A stretch of 64,000 nucleotides of DNA, from the NCBI GenBank assembly GCA_003402285.1, contig QFXG01000024.1, forward strand, positions 1 to 64,000, written 5' to 3'. This document shows, one piece after another, positions 1 through 10,276 of this stretch; position 1 is the first letter of the stretch; each line of letters begins with the position of its first letter. The position numbers and the translations under genes were made by a program. The notes beneath the pieces are model-generated. The model worked only from the letters and a program-made list of their open reading frames with translations, was not told the DNA's origin and did not search any database. This stretch comes from Candidatus Nitrotoga sp. SPKER (lineage in GTDB: Bacteria; Pseudomonadota; Gammaproteobacteria; Burkholderiales; Gallionellaceae).

Positions 1-170
1 TAAATAAAGGGTGGCTTAGTATGATTGATTGGTTTATTAAAATCGTAGCTATAGTATGTTTCAGCATAACCGTTAAAGGTTAACGGGGTGTTTGGATTGT
101 TGTCTTCTGCGTGGGTAAAGCTGCTTGTAAATCCAGCTATCATTACAACAGCGAGAGTCAAGTTTTTCAT
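1..170 (-). CDS. Outer-membrane beta-barrel (porin-like) protein, 5' end only
   Basis: The minus strand reads from an ATG at 170 to the window edge, giving 56 codons without a stop. The first 22 or so residues form a signal peptide (MKNLTLAVVMIAGF, then a small-residue cleavage region ending THA). The mature start has an aromatic-rich stretch with GYAETYYSYDFN, typical of the putative beta-barrel porin-2 (OmpL-like) proteins of the outer membrane. The rest of the gene lies outside the window, so barrel size and substrate cannot be judged. It diverges from kup. An in-frame GTG sits five codons upstream, but the ATG gives the cleaner signal peptide. Confidence 0.6.
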   Translation of the reverse strand, partial: MKNLTLAVVMIAGFTSSFTHAEDNNPNTPLTFNGYAETYYSYDFNKPINHTKPPFI

Positions 171-401
171 GGGTTTTATGGACACGATTGGTGATTTTAA
201 TTGTATAGGTTTTGTACATTCGTGAGCCGGGATATCCCAAAACAAACAGGTAGGTCTCTCATATCATATCGTTCATCTGTGGCAGGTGTTTTGCCTTATT
301 CAAAGCAATGTGGTTTATACGGTTTATTAAGTGCCATTTGTTTTTTTAATTAATTACGCGTAGAGTTCCGCTCCCTTTGAATAAGGTGAAAAGTAGAGTA
401 T

Positions 402-2270
402 ATGGGCAGCCCGCAAACGCAGCAAAATTTCTCTATGCTTATGTTGGGTGCAATTGGTGTCGTGTATGGCGACATCGGCACCAGCCCGCTCTATGCGTTG
501 AAGGAAACCTTTGCCGGGCATCATCCGTTGCCTATTACCGAGGCTAATGTTCTCGGTGTTCTTTCGATTATGTTCTGGACCATTATGGTCTTGGTGTCAC
601 TGAAATATGTGACCATCATAATGCGAGCCGATAATCATGGTGAAGGGGGGTCATTGGCTTTGCTAGCCTTGGCTAGTGAATTAAACGCTAACAAACCCAA
701 ATCCAAGTGGTTGCTCGCGATGCTTGGCGTATTTGCCGCAGCATTGTTTTATGGTGATAGCATGATTACCCCGGCCATTTCGGTGTTATCAGCCGTTGAA
801 GGTTTGAATATTATCGCCCCCCAACTGGATAGCTATGTGCTACCGATCACCATCATGGTGCTCACCGCATTGTTCTTTGTTCAGAAACGAGGTACTGGCG
901 CGATGGGAATGGCATTCGGCCCCATCATGATCCTTTGGTTCTTAGTCTTGGGTGTTCTAGGTATTTTATCTATAGCACACAGCCCTCACGTACTGCTGGC
1001 AATCAATCCTGTTTATGCCTACCAATTCCTTTTTCTTGATCCTTGGCTTTCATTTTTAACCCTGGGATCAGTCGTACTTGCTGTCACGGGGGGCGAAGCT
1101 TTATATACCGATATGGGACATTTTGGACGGCTTCCAATTAGGCTGACCTGGTTCTCCTTTGTGCTTCCCGCGCTGGTATTGAATTATTTCGGGCAAGGTG
1201 CACTATTGCTAGATAATCCACAAGCTGTCAAAAGTCCATTTTTTCTGCTGGCCCCTGAATGGGCATTAATTCCAATGGTGCTGCTTGCAACTGCGGCAAC
1301 AGTGATTGCTTCGCAGGCAGTGATTTCAGGTGCATTTTCAGTGGCAAGTCAGTCAGTGCAGATGGGGTTTTTGCCACGAATGGAAATTCGCCAGACTTCC
1401 AGTAAAGCGCATGGCCAGATTTACGTCCCATTTACTAATTGGACGCTGTATGTGGCAGTGATTTATTTGGTCTTTACGTTTCAAAGCTCCAGTAACCTGG
1501 CGGCAGCCTACGGTATTGCTGTTACCGGAACGATGATGATCGACACAATCCTGATTGCTTTTGTGCTCATTGCTTGGCGTTGGTCCCCATTACTGGTTAT
1601 TCCTCTTATAGGGACATTTCTTTGCGTTGACTTGGCCTATTTTGCGGCCAATGCCATAAAGATTCCGCAGGGCGGTTGGTTTCCATTAGGTATCGCTCTT
1701 GTTTCATTTGTTGTTCTCACCACTTGGAAGCGCGGAAGACAGTTGTTGTTCGAAGAAATTTCTCGTCGATCTATCCCTATTCAGACAATTGTCGACTATG
1801 TGGGCGAAGTCAACCGGGCACAGGGAACTGCCGTCTTTCTGGTTGGTGTTAATGAAGGCGCCCCTGCCGCATTACTACACAACCTAAAGCACAACCAAGT
1901 GCTGCATGAACGCAATGTTTTGCTTTCCGTCATTATTGAAGACAAGCCTTTTGTTACGAAAGATAACCGTATATTAATTAATGATTTGGGAAACAGTTTT
2001 TATCGAGTGAAGGTTTTCTATGGATTCATGCAAACTCCCGATGTGCCTGCTGCGTTGGATTTATGTGTGCCACTGGGGTTGTCATTTGACATGATGGATA
2101 CCACGTTCTTTACGTCTCGTGCTTTGATCGTTTCAGCATCAACTCCCGGCATGATGAAATGGCGTGAATGGATATTTATTATGATGTCGAAAAATGCAAT
2201 GAATGCGACGGAGTTCTTTAAGATTCCAACGAATCGGGTTATTGAAATGGGTACCCGTATAGAAATTTAA
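402..2270 (+). CDS. kup: Low-affinity potassium transporter Kup
   Basis: Inner-membrane K+ uptake protein of the KUP/HAK/KT family, 622 residues, the usual length for bacterial Kup. The N terminus has the family hallmark [17 protein letters not shown] (about residues 19-35). About twelve hydrophobic segments follow up to residue 450, including [17 protein letters not shown] and [14 protein letters not shown] soluble C-terminal domain ends in EMGTRIEI. The family imports K+ with protons. The ATG follows ATAAGGTGAAAAG with modest Shine-Dalgarno similarity. It is a single gene diverging from the porin-like gene, with about 720 bases before the next gene. No truncation or frameshift is visible. 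Confidence 0.95.
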   Translation: MGSPQTQQNFSMLMLGAIGVVYGDIGTSPLYALKETFAGHHPLPITEANVLGVLSIMFWTIMVLVSLKYVTIIMRADNHGEGGSLALLALASELNANKPKSKWLLAMLGVFAAALFYGDSMITPAISVLSAVEGLNIIAPQLDSYVLPITIMVLTALFFVQKRGTGAMGMAFGPIMILWFLVLGVLGILSIAHSPHVLLAINPVYAYQFLFLDPWLSFLTLGSVVLAVTGGEALYTDMGHFGRLPIRLTWFSFVLPALVLNYFGQGALLLDNPQAVKSPFFLLAPEWALIPMVLLATAATVIASQAVISGAFSVASQSVQMGFLPRMEIRQTSSKAHGQIYVPFTNWTLYVAVIYLVFTFQSSSNLAAAYGIAVTGTMMIDTILIAFVLIAWRWSPLLVIPLIGTFLCVDLAYFAANAIKIPQGGWFPLGIALVSFVVLTTWKRGRQLLFEEISRRSIPIQTIVDYVGEVNRAQGTAVFLVGVNEGAPAALLHNLKHNQVLHERNVLLSVIIEDKPFVTKDNRILINDLGNSFYRVKVFYGFMQTPDVPAALDLCVPLGLSFDMMDTTFFTSRALIVSASTPGMMKWREWIFIMMSKNAMNATEFFKIPTNRVIEMGTRIEI

Positions 2271-2993
2271 CTCTCGCAAATATTTTTTTGGGGATAACAC
2301 GGAAAGTGATTAATTCCTTAATATTTCTGTAATTTTTTAAGAAAGCTAATAAGGTATTTGGCGAGCGATATCAGTGATTACTTTACGTTTGGTTAGTAGG
2401 TTAAGGTAGTCTTAAGTCTGCTTTTTGTAATGATGATGGTGAGGCTAACAAGCATGCAAATTTGTAAGTGTTGTCGGTGGTGATTGAAAGGTTCGGTACC
2501 ATTTTATAAACGACTAAGATTTAAATTAAAGGGTAACGCATATTTGGCAGATCTGCTAAAAAGCAGAGTTAAATAAGGTATAGCAATTCTATAGCGTAAA
2601 ATCAAAGGCTTCCATCGCTGGAAGCCTTTGATTATTGGTGCGCCACATTCAGAAAAGGCTTATTTCTCAAGGGAAGTAAGCTTTTTTCATTTTTACCCGA
2701 GAAGATAAATCTGGGCACTTCAAAGCGGACACTGGCGAATAGCGGGAATGCGCACAATCCCGTCAGTCGCCTTTCAGAAAAGCAGTCAGTCAAATATGCC
2801 GACGAGAATTTTATTGCGCCATCGCGTCTTACAAAAACAAGTTGATGTGAGGGAATATTTCTTAAGCATTGACATTAGCATTAATAAAACATCGCATTTT
2901 AATGGGTTGCGGCATTAAAATAAGAAGACTAGAAACGATAACGCATTTTTGTTCTTATAACCATACACAGCCAGAAGACGTCATTCAACTTAT
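2271..2993. other. Intergenic region, no gene recognised
   Basis: AT-rich 723-base spacer between kup and the GGDEF/EAL gene. It contains the strong hairpin listed separately at 2600-2633, and a second imperfect hairpin with a T-tract around 2655-2690 that could terminate kup transcription. TTGGTGCGCC at 2636-2645 resembles the end of tRNA-Arg but is too short to call. I see no convincing coding sequence. Confidence 0.5.
2600..2633. terminator. Perfect 15-bp stem hairpin, possible terminator
   Basis: Positions 2600-2614 and 2619-2633 are perfect inverted complements around a TCGC tetraloop. No long T-run follows, so it may act as a weak bidirectional terminator or an RNA-stabilising hairpin downstream of kup. 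Confidence 0.5.
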
Positions 2994-5111
2994 ATGAATA
3001 CACCTGAAATCTCCACTGTGTCGTTAATCAGCAGCGCTGTCGCGACTAATTATTATCAATCTATTATTCTATCCTCTGATGACGCCATCATCAGTAAGAC
3101 GCTAGAGGGCACTATCACTAGCTGGAATGCCGGTGCCGAAGCGCTATTTGGGTATAGCGCAAAAGAAATGCTCGGACAATCCATGTTAAGGCTGTTCCCG
3201 GAGGGAAGAGAAAATGAAGAAGCTTTCATTCTCAAAAAAATCATCGCGGGTGAAAAGGTCGATCACTTTGAGACAGTCAGAATTCGTAAAGACGGTCGAT
3301 TGATCAACGTCTCCGTCACGATCTCACCTGTGCGTGATGAAAATGGGGATATCGTTGGAGCATCAAAAATCGCGCGTGACATCACCGCGCAAAAAGCTTC
3401 TGAAAATCGTCTGCATCTGCTCTCCAGCGTATTCCTCAATACGCATGAAAGCATCGTAATCACAAATTCATATGGTCAAATTATCGAAGTTAACGAAGCG
3501 TTTTGTTATTGTTCTGGATACAGCCGAGCAGAAGTCATAGGGCAGACACCGAACATGTTTATGTCTAGCCGCCAAGGGCCAGAGTTGACCACAGCAATCC
3601 GCAATGCACTGAATACACACTACCACTATCAGGGCGAAGTATGGAGTCGACGCAAAACCGGTGAGGCCTATGCGGGATTTTTGACGGTCAATACGGTGAG
3701 AGATACCTTAAATCAGGTACAACACTATGTCGCTCTATTTACCGACATCACACCATTAAGGCTAAAACAAGAGCAGTTGGAGCATCTAGCCAATTTTGAT
3801 TCACTGACCGATCTTCCTAATCGGATTTTGCTCGGTGACCGGCTATCGCAGGCCATGACGCTATGCCAGCGTCAAAATCAGCTCCTAGCAGTTCTGTATC
3901 TTGATCTAGATGGATTTAAAAATATCAACGACACATACGGACACGATGTTGGTGACGAATTATTGATCGCCGTGTCCCACAATATGCGCAAGGTGATGCG
4001 CGATATAGATACATTGGCGCGTATCGGTGGTGACGAATATGTGGTCGTGTTGGTCGATGTGAGTACTCCATACGACTGCAGCCAATTAATTGAGAGAATT
4101 TTGATGGCCTGCGCCGAACCGGTGATCATACGAGGGCACCAATTACAAATTTCTGTCAGCATCGGCGCGACGCTATTTCCACAATCGTCTGTCGGCGTGA
4201 ATGGTGATCAACTCATTCGCCAGGCAGACCGTGCAATGTATGAAGCGAAGCAAGCAGGGAAAAATCGGTTTCATTTGTTTGATTTCGCTTATGAAGTTGA
4301 AGTAACAAATCGCAGGCTGCAACTTCGAAGAATTGATCAAGCGGTTAAAGCACAAGAGTTCGTTCTGTACTATCAGCCAAAGGTCAACATGCGCACAGGA
4401 AAAGTGTTCGGTGTTGAAGCATTAATCCGCTGGAATCATCCTGAGCAAGGGATACTTTCACCTGCGTCATTTTTGCCTTTGACAGAGAACAACGTTCTCA
4501 GTGAAACGATAGGAAAATGGGTACTTGAGACGGCGCTTTCACAAATGAACGAATGGAAAAAATTGGGACTCAATATGTCAGTAAGTGTGAATATCGGCGC
4601 ACGACAGTTACAACAGCCCAATTTCACCGCACAGCTCGCTGCAGTATTAGAGGACAATACAGAGATCAACCCAACCGATCTCGAATTAGAAATTCTTGAA
4701 ACCAGCCCTTTTCAGGACATCCACGCTATCTCCAACGTGATGCGTAACTGTCATGACTTGGGTGTACGTTTTTCCATTGACGATTTTGGCACAGGCTTTT
4801 CATCTCTCACTTACCTTAGACGCTTGCCCTCCCAGACGCTTAAAATTGATCAGAGCTTTGTTCGCGACATGCTTGAAGATCCTGATGATCTCGCTATTGT
4901 GGAAGGCATCATCGGATTAGCATCCGCGTTTGGTCGCGAGGTTGTCGCTGAGGGCGTAGAGACAGAGAATATTGGTGAAAAGTTACTCTCCCTTGGTTGT
5001 GAATTAGCGCAAGGATTTGTGATAGCGCGACCGATGCCGGCGGAGGAAATCCCTCAATGGGTCGCAAAGTGGCGTCCGTTCCCGACTTGGACAGTCCTAG
5101 GACAAAATTGA
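2994..5111 (+). CDS. PAS-PAS-GGDEF-EAL cyclic-di-GMP signalling protein
   Basis: Cytosolic 705-residue protein with no membrane segments. Two PAS/PAC sensor domains (about residues 16-135 and 140-260) are followed by a GGDEF domain (270-430) and an EAL domain (445-690). The diguanylate cyclase signature is GGDEY at 345-349 (Tyr for the usual Phe), with a product-binding I-site RDID five residues upstream. The EAL motif is intact (475-477), as are DDFGTG (596-601) and EGVET, so c-di-GMP phosphodiesterase activity is likely. Whether the cyclase half is active is open. PAS domains usually sense redox, oxygen or small ligands; no cofactor residue could be assigned. No partner gene is adjacent. 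The integrative element begins about 300 bases downstream. Confidence 0.9.
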   Translation: MNTPEISTVSLISSAVATNYYQSIILSSDDAIISKTLEGTITSWNAGAEALFGYSAKEMLGQSMLRLFPEGRENEEAFILKKIIAGEKVDHFETVRIRKDGRLINVSVTISPVRDENGDIVGASKIARDITAQKASENRLHLLSSVFLNTHESIVITNSYGQIIEVNEAFCYCSGYSRAEVIGQTPNMFMSSRQGPELTTAIRNALNTHYHYQGEVWSRRKTGEAYAGFLTVNTVRDTLNQVQHYVALFTDITPLRLKQEQLEHLANFDSLTDLPNRILLGDRLSQAMTLCQRQNQLLAVLYLDLDGFKNINDTYGHDVGDELLIAVSHNMRKVMRDIDTLARIGGDEYVVVLVDVSTPYDCSQLIERILMACAEPVIIRGHQLQISVSIGATLFPQSSVGVNGDQLIRQADRAMYEAKQAGKNRFHLFDFAYEVEVTNRRLQLRRIDQAVKAQEFVLYYQPKVNMRTGKVFGVEALIRWNHPEQGILSPASFLPLTENNVLSETIGKWVLETALSQMNEWKKLGLNMSVSVNIGARQLQQPNFTAQLAAVLEDNTEINPTDLELEILETSPFQDIHAISNVMRNCHDLGVRFSIDDFGTGFSSLTYLRRLPSQTLKIDQSFVRDMLEDPDDLAIVEGIIGLASAFGREVVAEGVETENIGEKLLSLGCELAQGFVIARPMPAEEIPQWVAKWRPFPTWTVLGQN

Positions 5112-5788
5112 TATTTCCTTGGGTGTTGTTCACAATCCTACAACCATCCGGCGCGCCTTATCTGAACGTCGCTTGACGCGAGTCTGATCGCAACGAATTG
5201 TATGGATAAGCCGCGTCCTTGAAATTTTCGAAGTAAATTCATGCACGTTTGAACAAGGTGTTATCGTTCAATGGCCGCTATGGAGAAGTACTCTGATAGA
5301 CCAGTTTGTGTCGTGAGCTGTCCTTCACCTTCGCTATTTGCTTGCCTGAAAGCTGAACGGCAAGGCAGTAGGATGGCTTCTTGCTAGTGCCCAGATTTAT
5401 CGCTCCGGGCGCGCCCGGAGCGATTCGAACGCCCGACCCCTTGGTTCGTAGTTCGTTTGCGTTTTGTAAAATATTGTTTTTATTATATATAATTGTGCCG
5501 TCCGTTTCCCATTTTGTACCGTTCTGACATGTTTTTCGCTCTTGACTCACCGGAAAGTCCCCATTGCTCGACCGTTCGTTAGGCATTTGTCAAAAGACAG
5601 CCTTAGCACATCATTTAGGTGTGCTTTGTTGAATATTGTTGACTACATGAAAGAATATATGTTACCTTAAAAACTATAAATTTTTAGTGTAATTCTAGGA
5701 TAATAATTTAGGACTCTTAATGTTTTCTCAGTATTTGCTTGATTGTGGTGCTTTAATTTGCTTCTAAATATTACGAGGGAGAAGAATT
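5112..5788. other. Intergenic region spanning the left end of the integrative element
   Basis: 677 bases without a convincing gene. Up to about 5410 this is presumed chromosomal flank. 5411-5451 is the attL copy of the tRNA-Arg 3' end, and from 5452 on it is the AT-rich left end of the element and the promoter region of the protease. An open frame on the minus strand (5278-5586) runs across the att repeat and looks non-coding. Confidence 0.5.
5411..5451. repeat. attL: 41-bp direct repeat of the tRNA-Arg 3' end
   Basis: Identical over 41 bases to 13074-13114, the anticodon-loop-to-3'-end part of the intact tRNA-Arg gene. Identity ends at both sides (5410 C versus 13073 T; 5452 T versus 13115 C). 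This is the classic footprint of site-specific integration into a tRNA gene. Bases 5401-5422 also form a perfect palindrome: the flank at 5399-5410 repeats the tRNA end in the opposite orientation. Confidence 0.9.
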
Positions 5789-8030
5789 ATGCTGTCGCTT
5801 TTGTCACGCTGTAACATTGGTCTTGTTGTGCCGTTTTGTTGCATGTTGTTAAGTATTAACGTAAGTGCAAACGATAAAGAAACGTCTTCTCCTGAAGTGC
5901 TTAAGCTCGCAGTTCTACTGGATTACAGCAAAAATGGTATTCAGCTTATTAAAGCCGAGGATCTGGTGCGGGAATTTAGAGACCCACAATCTGCCTCGGA
6001 AGATTACAAACAGCGATTTTCCCATCCGTTACGGGTAAGCCTGCTGCTTACCCACCGCTTGCCAGAGGAATACCGTGCTACTCTGCCGGATGATGAGCCT
6101 GAAGAATTACTACATCGTTATGTCGTTTTTGAGTATTCCGATACAGCGAGCACCATGAAGGCTAAATCGATTTTAAAAAATGATCTCAATGTACTCTTCG
6201 TTCAGGAAAGTACATTCAGCGAATTTTTAGTTGTGCCTTCTGACCCACTGTATCCTGTTAATACACCGGTTCAAGATTATCAGTGGGGAATTAACAATCC
6301 GTTAAATTTACAGGCTGCTTGGAATACTGTCCGTGGCACGGCTTATATTGCCCATTTAGATAACGGTATTCAGAGCGGTAAGGTATCGGGTGTTCCGGTA
6401 CATGAGGATTTGACGCAATCATGGCGTTCGCAATTTACATTCAACGTTGGGGGAAGTGTGACGGGAAGTGCGGCGAATGGCACCCTCATAGGTGATGTTG
6501 ATGAACACCCGGATCTACTAATTGTTAGTGGCTATCCCGGAGGGTTTGCTGGTCATGGAACCCACACTGCTGGGATTATATCCGCTGCAACAAGTAGATC
6601 TGGTGTAGCGTCGGGTTATCCTAATCCGCCTTCAACCGGAGGGGCTGGTGTTTGTTGGTACTGTAACCTGATGGTTGCAAAGATAAGCCGGATTAATGTC
6701 AATGCAGGAATTACTATTAATGACGCAATTGATATCCCCAATGCTATCAATTGGGCTGTCAAATCGGGGGCTCAAGCGATCAATATAAGCTTAGGCGGTC
6801 CAGATCCAAATTGTGCAATTAACGTTAATCATGCCTATTGCCTTGCACTTAAGACGGCTTCATCGAGAGAAGTAATCATCGCTGCTGCTGCTGGCAATAG
6901 TGATGCTCGGGTAGGCGGAACTGGAAGTGGGCTCGGTACAACGCTTGATTTTCCAGCAGTTTCTCCATACACAATTGCAGTTGGTGCAACTCAATCATCT
7001 TCTGGCTCACGTGGAAATCTGTGGACTGAGGTGGGTTCAATTGCTGGATTTAAAGGATCAAGTACCGGCCCAGGCATGGACACACGCGGCATCCTTGCAC
7101 CTGGCCGGGATGTACTGTCATCGTTTTATTATAGTAAAAATTGGGGTAATACCACTCGTTGTGGGAGCGCTGTATCAATGGGAAGCTCCAAAGGACCAAA
7201 TTATGGAGCTTGCACAGGTACATCCATGGCAGCCCCCCATATTACGGATCACGGGTATTGTGGGGCTGTTGCGCACCGTTGATCCACTGTTAAGTGCGAG
7301 TCAGATTACCAGCGCGTTATTGAACTCAGGCGACAATGCAGCTTCCCCGAATATTACCCGTGGATATGGCGTGCCGAATGTGGCAACTGCGGTCAATAAT
7401 GTGCTGGCAACCACTAATCGATTAACCCCGCTTTTTAGTCATTATAGCAGCACAGCTAAAGACCATTTCTATACCGTAGTGCCGCAAATGGCACGAGCCT
7501 CCATCGTTTATGGGTTGCTCCCTTATGCTCAGTCTCCAACACAGTATTTTCCCTATGGAACTACAGTGAATGAGTACCCTCAATTTGCTGCTCCACAGCT
7601 CGTCAGCTATACCAGTCCTCTTGCGGAGGTATGGGTATTCTCTACCCATGTCAATCCCTTTAGTACCACCGTAGAATTGAAACCGCTTTATAGGTTAAGT
7701 TGGAAATGTGGTGATCCTGGTGTTTCTGTGTGCGGAACTAACCCTAATCACGTAAGTCATTTTTATACAACGAGCTTGACAGAGGCGCAAAGCTATATTG
7801 GATCAGCTTTTTATAAATTGGATGGTATTGAGGGTTACATATATCCGACCAGCCTGAGCAAGCCAACAAATGCAACCCCACTGTTGCGCGCATATAACCC
7901 AACGCGGGACGATTATGCTATTTTCCCCCAACAGCAGCAGACCATAATGGCGAACGATGGGTATACTCAAAATGTGACAACACTGGGCTATGTCTATCTA
8001 AATAATGGTAGCCGTCCAACCACCTATTAA
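5789..8030 (+). pseudogene. Secreted subtilisin-family (S8) protease with C-terminal DUF5648-like region, frameshifted
   Basis: The first frame (5789-7282, 497 aa) begins with a signal peptide (about residues 1-28), then a propeptide-like region and an S8 catalytic domain. The Asp is in AHLDNGIQ, the His in GHGTHTAG and the Ser in GTSMAAPH. Directly after GTSMAAPHIT the frame is lost. Removing seven bases (7247-7253, GATCACG) joins it to the second frame (7254-8030), which continues naturally as GIVGLLRTVDPLLSASQI. The downstream part has two HFYT-type repeats (SSTAKDHFYT, NHVSHFYTT) and EGYIYP, as in DUF5648 regions of exported proteins. As written, the product stops 16 residues after the active-site Ser motif and loses the last catalytic-domain helix and the C-terminal domain. 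The shift could be decay, a phase-variable state or an assembly error. GAGGGAGAAG precedes the ATG. Confidence 0.85.
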
Positions 8031-8077
8031 ATTGAAAAGAAAATATCACTAATTTTGATAATGAGGTACATAAGACT

Positions 8078-8938
8078 ATGCATATACCATCTCACTTTTT
8101 AGAAAGTTCCCTGAAGCGTCTGTGTGAGCACGCCGGAAATGTCATAGGGGACATTCAGGTCAGTGCTTACTTATTTTTCAAGAGAGTAATCCTAATTGCA
8201 ATGACTTGTGCTGTAATGACAACGGCTGAAGCAGAAAATGTGACAATACATCCAGCCAGTCCCACGTCCCTTGAGTCAGTTGTAGCCAGAATAGAAATTT
8301 TCAATTGTCATTATGACCCAAGCATCGCACTGAAAATAAAACAGGTAGGCTCTACTATTAGAGTCGATTTTAGTGAACAAAAGAACTGTGCAGAAATCAT
8401 TGGGCCGCAAGAATTAGTATTTCCAGTTATCGATATCAAATTGGGACAGTTTCCTCCAGGTGTATTCAATGTCGATTTTTTTCAAACATACGACCCAACT
8501 AAGAGTAACAATCCCCAAGTAAGGTTGTGGGGTTCAGCACAATTTACAGTCACCGATAGTTATGCGTCCAAAGTCGGGCCGTTTCCTCTCGTTGATTATA
8601 CTGACCACTGGTGGAATCCACAGGAATCCGGCATGGGCTTCAGCATCATGCAACACCCCAGTGACCGAATATTTGCCGCGTGGTTTGTGTATAACCAAAT
8701 GGGCCAGCCTATATGGTATACGCTTCAGCCGGGGCAATGGCTAAGCTCTACGGTCTATACTGGCCCAATTTATAAGACTACCGGTACCTACTTAGGTGCA
8801 ACGTACGACCCTAATCAACTTGTAATTAATCAAGTTGGGACCGGAACATTTAGATTCAACAACTATTCGAGTGCCACATTTACTTACACAATTGAGGGTG
8901 TGGACGGTACAAAAGAAATTACGCGCCTACCCTTTTAG
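8078..8938 (+). CDS. Secreted protein with WWNP-ESG-GFS C-terminal motif, unknown function
   Basis: 286 residues. The N-terminal 50 or so contain a hydrophobic stretch (FFKRVILIAMTCAVMTTAEA) that reads as a signal peptide behind an unusually long basic lead. A later ATG at the start of MTCAVMT is an alternative start. The C-terminal half carries DHWWNPQESGMGFSIM, then WFVYNQMGQPIWYT and a closing ITRLPF. This pattern recurs at the C termini of many exported betaproteobacterial proteins, but I know no function for it. The gene follows the protease by 47 bases on the same strand with a GAGGT ribosome site, so the two may be co-transcribed as secreted cargo of the integrative element. Confidence 0.7.
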   Translation: MHIPSHFLESSLKRLCEHAGNVIGDIQVSAYLFFKRVILIAMTCAVMTTAEAENVTIHPASPTSLESVVARIEIFNCHYDPSIALKIKQVGSTIRVDFSEQKNCAEIIGPQELVFPVIDIKLGQFPPGVFNVDFFQTYDPTKSNNPQVRLWGSAQFTVTDSYASKVGPFPLVDYTDHWWNPQESGMGFSIMQHPSDRIFAAWFVYNQMGQPIWYTLQPGQWLSSTVYTGPIYKTTGTYLGATYDPNQLVINQVGTGTFRFNNYSSATFTYTIEGVDGTKEITRLPF

Positions 8939-9353
8939 CGTTCAATATGGATCGGAAATTATTGCTCTCAGCTATCTACAGGAACGCGTCAAGGTTATGT
9001 TAGGAGACTAATTTCATATATTAGTCTGTATCAATTAACCAAGCGTGCAACACTCAATTAAGTAATTGAGGTGATAAATGGATTTCCATTGATAACACTA
9101 ATGAGTTTGTGTCTAAAGTTAGCGCCATATTAATAGAAAAACGAAAGATAAAAAGCTAGAAAACTTGCCTTTGATCTGGGAGTGGGCAAGAGTTAATTAA
9201 ATTCAATCCTAAATAAAATTCTGAGCTATATGCTCAGAATGCTGAAAATCGCTAATGGTTTTTGGTAAAGCCTAATAAATTAATTATCAACTTCCAGATG
9301 TAAGTTGTTTTTGCCTGAATACCTTTCCAATATTGGCCGTCCAAGAGTAATTC
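8939..9353. other. Intergenic region with two hairpins
   Basis: 415 AT-rich bases without a recognisable gene. Two inverted repeats stand out: 9005-9012 with 9020-9027 (8-bp stem) and 9218-9226 with 9232-9240 (9-bp stem, 5-base loop). Either could end transcription of the secreted-protein genes. The lower part probably holds the promoter of the next gene. Confidence 0.4.
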
Positions 9354-10175
9354 ATGAGTAACCTTCAAAATGTCTTGGGTGAACTCAAGCTTGCCACCAT
9401 AAAAAAGTTTGTTTCTCTCCTCCCAAAATCTCGCAAAAACTACGGTAAAGCAATAGCACTTGTCAAAGAAAAAAGAGACAAAATTGAAACACGATTACCA
9501 GCAGATTTTTCATGGTCAGAACTATACGAACTGGAGGCAAAGCAAATGTTTATTCTGACTCTTGCTTCGCTGGGTTATTTAGAGGGAATGGTGCAGGCAG
9601 CACGTGCTGGACTTAATCTTAATCAATTTTTAATTGACGAAGCGACTCGTAGCAGTGAGGATGAAAATGAAGAAGTAGAATGGAGCGGTGGGCATAAAGG
9701 TCTATTTTGCGAAGCAGACATATATTCAATAACTCATGCCGCTCAAATTTCTGCCCGGTGCCTTGGGATTTATGGGTTTTATTTAAACGAACTTGTAGCG
9801 CAAGTTAGAAAGGGTGGTAAGGACGCTGATAATGCCTACTTCAAGGCGGTTATGATTGACCGCACGGTTTTGACATGCCCAACATTTGCCGCCCGTCTCG
9901 CCCGTGCTGAATTTTTTAGCGAAAAAAATTTCATCCTGCGTCTTCGAAAGGCATTTAAAGGTAAACCGCATGATTCTCTCTTGATCCATCAAGACCTACG
10001 TACTTTGTTACAGTTCTTCCATGAAATAAACACAATTAATTCGCTCACTTTAAATGAAGCGGACTTGCTGCTAATTCAAGAACTGAAGATATACCAAGAC
10101 AAAGGTGATGATCCTGCTCGAAGCTTAATGCGCTTTATTCAACGATGGAAGGCCGCAAAACACACGGCGACATGA
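9354..10175 (+). CDS. Hypothetical protein of the integrative element
   Basis: 273 residues, no signal peptide or membrane segment. I do not recognise the family. It is mostly helical in character, with a basic N-terminal region (KKFVSLLPKSRKNYGKAIAL), an acidic patch near residue 105 (SSEDENEEVEW), two His and a Cys in the middle and a helical C terminus. It sits between the secreted cargo and the replication-recombination module and is transcribed in the same direction, so it could be cargo or an accessory to element maintenance. The ATG follows AAGAGTAATTC, a weak ribosome site. Confidence 0.6.
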   Translation: MSNLQNVLGELKLATIKKFVSLLPKSRKNYGKAIALVKEKRDKIETRLPADFSWSELYELEAKQMFILTLASLGYLEGMVQAARAGLNLNQFLIDEATRSSEDENEEVEWSGGHKGLFCEADIYSITHAAQISARCLGIYGFYLNELVAQVRKGGKDADNAYFKAVMIDRTVLTCPTFAARLARAEFFSEKNFILRLRKAFKGKPHDSLLIHQDLRTLLQFFHEINTINSLTLNEADLLLIQELKIYQDKGDDPARSLMRFIQRWKAAKHTAT

Positions 10176-10276
10176 AACATCAATTTTGTGTCGTCGTAAC
10201 TATTAGACATCAAGCATAAATTCCTCAACCGTTGCGAGAAGCATTCTGCATGCTCGCCGCTCGGATTGAGGTCTTT

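Noticed and set aside
2636-2648. TTGGTGCGCC resembling a tRNA-Arg 3' end after a hairpin, as a second attachment scar
   Set aside because: Only about ten bases match and no integrase or further tRNA sequence is present.
5278-5586. Minus-strand open frame of 102 codons over the left att repeat
   Set aside because: It crosses the attL junction, has no protein-like pattern and no ribosome site.
7240-7260. Programmed frameshift in the protease
   Set aside because: No slippery heptamer or downstream structure was seen, and a 7-base insertion explains the shift.
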